In this document: piece after piece, positions 60,963 through 64,000 of the stretch
How positions within the stretch are numbered: the stretch's first letter is position 1
Layout of the letters: each line of letters opens with the position of its first letter
Source of the DNA: Paenibacillus alvei
GTDB lineage: Bacteria; Bacillota; Bacilli; Paenibacillales; NBRC-103111
Length of the DNA stretch: 64,000 nucleotides
Assembly: GCA_945881905.1 (NCBI GenBank)
Contig: CAMCVV010000007.1
Span: 1 to 64,000, forward strand
Direction of reading: 5' to 3'
Notes under the pieces: generated by a model
What the model saw: the letters and a program-made list of their open reading frames with translations, nothing else
The model's database searches: none
Told to the model about the DNA's origin: nothing
Made by a program: the position numbers and the translations under genes

Positions 60963-61285
60963 TTCGAATGAAGAAACGATTTCGATACGACGATAGGTTG
61001 GATATCGAACTCCCCGATATCGAGGAAGAATGGTTAGCCATCTCACAAGATGAACGTACTCAGATCCTATATGAATGGGAGATCATTCGGGGTACAATAC
61101 CGAATCGAATCCAAAAACGAGAAGCAATCATCATCGAAAAGCAGAATCAACTTCATCAAGAAAACAATTTCACGATTTCCTGCGAACTCAATACCCAAAT
61201 AGCAAATCTTGCTAGTCAAATTAATGATTTACATCTATGGTTTAGGACGAATCAAGACTTAGAATCAAAAATACATTCGGGTTAA
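60959..61285 (+). CDS. Small hypothetical protein overlapping the YebC stop (108 aa)
   Basis: A charged helical protein with RYDDRLDIELPDIEEEW, an IRGTIPNRI segment, and coiled-coil-like FTISCELNTQIANLAS then QINDLHLWFR. TTG 60959 overlaps the TGA of the upstream gene (TTGA) and has AAGGA 5 bp upstream, so coupled translation is likely; ATG 60968 is the alternative. Family not named with certainty. It joins the YebC and YtpB genes in one likely operon. Confidence 0.65.
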   Translation: MIRMKKRFRYDDRLDIELPDIEEEWLAISQDERTQILYEWEIIRGTIPNRIQKREAIIIEKQNQLHQENNFTISCELNTQIANLASQINDLHLWFRTNQDLESKIHSG

Positions 61286-61324
61286 ATTTTCTCAGCTCCA
61301 ATGAGAGTTATGGAGGGTATTTAT

Positions 61325-62404
61325 TTGAAAGTAAGAGTTCCCAAATACTCATCTGTCCCTCAGGGACCCGTTCGAATGATGTATTGTGTGTATCGATACG
61401 TTCTACCTGTTGTGAAAAGAGAGCTCCAGGAATGGCAGACATTCGCACAACGTATCAATGATGCGGAATTAAAGAAACAAGCCATGGATAGTTTGATCGC
61501 CAAAAAGTTTCATTGTGAAGGTGGAGCCATCTATGCATCAGCGAATCTATCGATGCGTCATATCCTCATTCCGCTTATTGTCGCTTTTCAAACCATCAGC
61601 GACTATTTAGATAATCTGTGTGACCGGAGTACTTCGCTTGATCCCATTGACTTTCGTAGATTACATCAATCGATGCTTGATGCGGTACAGCCTGATGCAG
61701 TACTGCAAGATTATTATGAATTTCATTCAGAAAAAGATGATAATGGCTATCTCGTCGCGCTAGTTCGTAGATGTCAAGCATGTATTCAGAGGTTACCTGC
61801 TTACGGGATTGTTCAGGATTCGATTAAAGAGTTCGTTCATCTGTATGTTGATTTACAAGTGTACAAGCATATTCATTCAGAAAAGAGAGAACAAGAATTG
61901 CGAAATTGGTGGGAAATCCACCGCCATCATCATCCAGACTTAGCATGGAATGAGTTCGCTGCTGCGACAGGTTCAACTCTAGGGGTATTCATGTTATTTC
62001 AAGCTGCGAGCCAAGCGGAGGGTACATTAACGCTCAATCAAGAAATCAAAGATGCGTATTTCCCGTATGTGTGTGGGTTACATATTTTGTTAGATTACCT
62101 CATTGATCAAGACGAAGATGAGCGTGGTGGGGATCTTAATTTCTGTGTGTATTATCGAAGTAAAGATGACATGTTAAGTCGTATCACTCATATCGCTGAT
62201 AAAGCAAGAGAACGTGTCATGTTCCTAGAAAACCCAAAATTCCATCTGATGATTATCGAAGGTTTACTTGCCTTATATTTATCCGATCCTAAAGTGAAGC
62301 ATCAAGTTCAAGTGAAGCAAATTTCTATGGAGATCATGAAAAAAAGTTCAAACACACGATTGTTTTTCATGCTCAACTCATTATATATTCGCGCTACATC
62401 TTAA
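61325..62404 (+). CDS. ytpB: Tetraprenyl-beta-curcumene synthase (YtpB, DUF2600)
   Basis: About 359 residues, all helical. The start is VYRYVLPVVKRELQEWQTFA, then a family block ASANLSMRHILIPLIVAFQ, the Asp-rich TISDYLDNLCDR, and the second conserved LHILLDYLIDQDEDERGGD. Reaction in Bacillus: tetraprenyl diphosphate to tetraprenyl-beta-curcumene, on the way to C35 terpenes (sporulenes, baciterpenols). TTG 61325 is chosen with GGAGGG 7 bp upstream. No sporulenol synthase (SqhC) is in the window. Confidence 0.92.
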   Translation: MKVRVPKYSSVPQGPVRMMYCVYRYVLPVVKRELQEWQTFAQRINDAELKKQAMDSLIAKKFHCEGGAIYASANLSMRHILIPLIVAFQTISDYLDNLCDRSTSLDPIDFRRLHQSMLDAVQPDAVLQDYYEFHSEKDDNGYLVALVRRCQACIQRLPAYGIVQDSIKEFVHLYVDLQVYKHIHSEKREQELRNWWEIHRHHHPDLAWNEFAAATGSTLGVFMLFQAASQAEGTLTLNQEIKDAYFPYVCGLHILLDYLIDQDEDERGGDLNFCVYYRSKDDMLSRITHIADKARERVMFLENPKFHLMIIEGLLALYLSDPKVKHQVQVKQISMEIMKKSSNTRLFFMLNSLYIRATS

Positions 62405-62439
62405 CGAATTACCTATAGACTTAATAGGAGGAGAATAAG

Positions 62440-63408
62440 TTGGAAAAATTGAAATCTATTGCAGTCATGACAAGCGGTGGTGATTCACAAGGGATGAATG
62501 CTGCTGTTCGTTCCGTCGTTCGCAGTGCAATCTATTATGGCTTGGAAGTATACGCTGTGCAAAAAGGGTACTCTGGTTTAATCAATGATGATATCCGTCG
62601 TATGGATCTTCGTAGCGTAGGAGATATCATTCAAAGAGGAGGCACGATTCTTCAAACGGCTCGTTGTAAGGAATTCATGACTACAGAAGGTCAAAGTCAA
62701 GGTGCAGATAATTTGCGAAAAAGAGGAATCGATGGACTTGTTGTTATAGGTGGAGATGGTTCATATCGAGGAGCAAATAAACTCAGTCAATTAGGAATCA
62801 GGACAATGGGATTGCCAGGAACAATTGATAACGATATTCCGTTCACAGATTTTACGATTGGCTTTGATACAGCAGTTAGTATTTGTGTAGATGCGATTAA
62901 CAAATTAAGAGATACGATGACGTCTCACGAGCGTTCTTCTGTTGTGGAAGTCATGGGTCGTCATTGCGGTGAAATTGCTTTATATGCTGGGCTTGCAAGT
63001 GGAGCTGAAACGATTATCGTTCCAGAGATTCCTTATAATATGGAAGAAATTGCTAATCGAATGAAGGATAATTTTGCTCATGGAAAGCGTCATAGTATTA
63101 TTCTGGTAGCAGAAGGTGCTGGCAAAGGGGAAGATATTTCGCGGCAATTATTCGATTCTAACGGCATTGAACCTCGAGTAACTGTACTTGGACATATTCA
63201 GCGAGGAGGTAGCCCTACGCATAACGATCGAATTCTAGCAAGCCGTCTCGGAGACTTCGCAGTTCGCATGCTGATTGAAGGCCAGTCGTCTAAAGCCTGT
63301 GGCGTGATGAGAGGTGACCTCGTAGCAACAGATATCGATGTGTGCGTCAATACCAAAAGAGCATTTAATCATGAATTGTACGAACTATCACAGCGATTAT
63401 CGCAATAA
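62440..63408 (+). CDS. pfkA: ATP-dependent 6-phosphofructokinase
   Basis: A 322-residue PfkA. Seen are the ATP site MTSGGDSQGMNAAVR, GGDGSYRGA, catalytic PGTIDNDIPFTDFTIGFDTA (Asp base), substrate-binding EVMGRHCGEIA, and the second HIQRGGSPTHNDR block. Reaction: fructose-6-phosphate + ATP to fructose-1,6-bisphosphate, the committed step of glycolysis. TTG start with GGAGGAG at normal distance. Unusually, it is preceded by ytpB and not by accA or pyk, so it is probably a second or displaced copy. Allosteric sites were not checked. Confidence 0.95.
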   Translation: MEKLKSIAVMTSGGDSQGMNAAVRSVVRSAIYYGLEVYAVQKGYSGLINDDIRRMDLRSVGDIIQRGGTILQTARCKEFMTTEGQSQGADNLRKRGIDGLVVIGGDGSYRGANKLSQLGIRTMGLPGTIDNDIPFTDFTIGFDTAVSICVDAINKLRDTMTSHERSSVVEVMGRHCGEIALYAGLASGAETIIVPEIPYNMEEIANRMKDNFAHGKRHSIILVAEGAGKGEDISRQLFDSNGIEPRVTVLGHIQRGGSPTHNDRILASRLGDFAVRMLIEGQSSKACGVMRGDLVATDIDVCVNTKRAFNHELYELSQRLSQ

Positions 63409-63447
63409 TCAAAGATGTAGGTATCAGATACTTAAGGGGATGCTCAG

Positions 63448-63648
63448 ATGTTCATGTACCGAATGGAAGCCCAACACAAAGTTACTCTAGATGTACTTAT
63501 TGTCATATCAGAATCCGATGAACAAGCATTCTCATATGCAGAAGAACTTCTAGAGCAACATTATTTAGTCAAACCTGAAGGTGTTCAATTATCCATCATT
63601 GCAAAAAAATATATCAAGGCTGGCTCGGGTTACTTGATTCACCACTAG
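63448..63648 (+). CDS. Small DUF3906-like protein (66 aa)
   Basis: A 66-residue protein: MFMYRMEAQHKVTLDVLIVI, then SESDEQAFSYAEELLEQHYL, and EKK-like SIIAKKYIKAGSGYLI at the end. The pattern (tyrosine-rich start, SDEQAF, YL.KPE, K-GSGY) fits DUF3906, a Bacillales protein with no known role. AAGGGG lies upstream of the ATG. It follows pfkA by 39 bp and may be cotranscribed. Confidence 0.7.
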   Translation: MFMYRMEAQHKVTLDVLIVISESDEQAFSYAEELLEQHYLVKPEGVQLSIIAKKYIKAGSGYLIHH

Positions 63649-63677
63649 ATCCACTTGGGATCGATAGAAGAAACGTC

Positions 63678-64000
63678 TTATTGGACATCGTAATTCACAA
63701 GCGGTGTATAGGTATTCCCTGAATTCCAGAGCAAGAATTCTTCAACACCATTGTTACGCAAAGCTTTAATTTGTTCTTCGATTTCATTTTTATTATATTT
63801 AATATAGCCTTTTATCCAACTCGCTGTGAAGTCTTGTATCCACGGACGAATGATAGGTTTCAACCCTTCGAGACGTAAAGTTTCTAGCTTCTCGTGTGTA
63901 TCCACAATGGCTCCATTGATTGTCGTGTAAGGCGCAGCATCGGGAACAACAGAACCATACCATCCTGTTGAATAATGACTCGGGTAAATCATTGGACAGA
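63678..64000 (-). CDS. DUF4015 putative glycoside hydrolase, C-terminal part (5' end outside window)
   Basis: Open frame from the window end (about 64000) to TAA 63678. It holds the closing blocks of the DUF4015/GH13-like barrel: CPMIYPSHYSTGWYGS, IIRPWIQDFTASWIKGYIKY, and the final EEFLLWNSGNTYTP. The start is in the next window, on the minus strand, so catalytic residues of the first part are not visible. Such proteins are usually exported and linked to envelope glycans, substrate unknown. Confidence 0.85.
   Translation of the reverse strand, partial: CPMIYPSHYSTGWYGSVVPDAAPYTTINGAIVDTHEKLETLRLEGLKPIIRPWIQDFTASWIKGYIKYNKNEIEEQIKALRNNGVEEFLLWNSGNTYTPLVNYDVQ

Overview
The window looks like a chromosomal segment of a low-to-moderate GC, spore-forming Gram-positive bacterium of the Bacillales, most likely a Paenibacillaceae member (Paenibacillus/Cohnella-like). 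The reasons are a CotF-type spore coat protein, a YjcZ-type tiny sporulation protein, a YtpB-type tetraprenyl-beta-curcumene synthase, LutABC, BdbC, YutE, YuzB and YeeI-like genes, a decayed S-layer-homology (SLH) gene, a stalk-domain/beta-propeller secreted protein, strong AGGAGG ribosome sites and frequent TTG/GTG starts. Family calls are from recognised motifs; no search was run.

Region 1 (about 1-20967) is one co-directional block for a cell-surface or secreted polysaccharide. It holds a cut-off GT2 glycosyltransferase, two sulfotransferases each followed by a TuaH-like glycosyltransferase, an all-helical glycan-active-looking protein, an MBOAT O-acyltransferase with its SGNH partner, another GT2, a membrane-anchored protein of unknown function, an SLC13-type sulfate transporter, APS kinase (CysC), PAP phosphatase (CysQ), a UDP-glucuronate epimerase-type enzyme, UDP-glucose dehydrogenase, GalU, a third GT2, a PglK-like ABC flippase/exporter and a CpsB/YwqE-like PHP phosphatase. 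Read together: sulfate is imported and activated to PAPS, sulfotransferases transfer it to a uronic-acid-containing glycan, CysQ removes the PAP by-product, and the MBOAT pair adds acyl groups. A dedicated sulfation pathway inside a Firmicute polysaccharide operon is the main discovery candidate here. ATP sulfurylase is not in the window.

Region 2 (about 20968-24040) is a gene-poor, repeat-rich, decayed zone. It has microsatellites, short tandem repeats, a degenerate TAACGGA/TCCGTTA repeat array, a nuclease-like/winged-helix gene, an SLH pseudogene, a tiny excisionase-like helix-turn-helix gene with its own terminator, five 9-bp direct repeats, and tRNA-Ala(GGC).

Region 3 (about 24200-36330) is mixed housekeeping and accessory content: VanZ, TPR and DUF86 proteins, KDPG aldolase, the SelD-MnmH selenouridine pair, a NAGPA-like phosphodiester glycosidase, BdbC, an AraC regulator divergent from MelA, glutamate racemase and an M14 peptidoglycan peptidase.

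Region 4 (about 36477-40680) is a lactate-utilisation regulon (LutR-like regulator, lutABC). Region 5 (about 40678-64000) is mostly housekeeping: PurT, an AI-2E family permease, methionine aminopeptidase, a HesB-like protein, YuzB, a broken CatE-like dioxygenase, a TIGR01777 epimerase, an RNA methyltransferase, an O-methyltransferase, an MFS pump, CotF, a phosphoesterase, CapA, DUF92, beta-propeller protein, PepF, cold-shock protein, YebC/YeeI, YtpB, PfkA, and a DUF4015 glycosidase cut by the window end. Several small genes (36-57 codons) are supported by ribosome sites and are listed.
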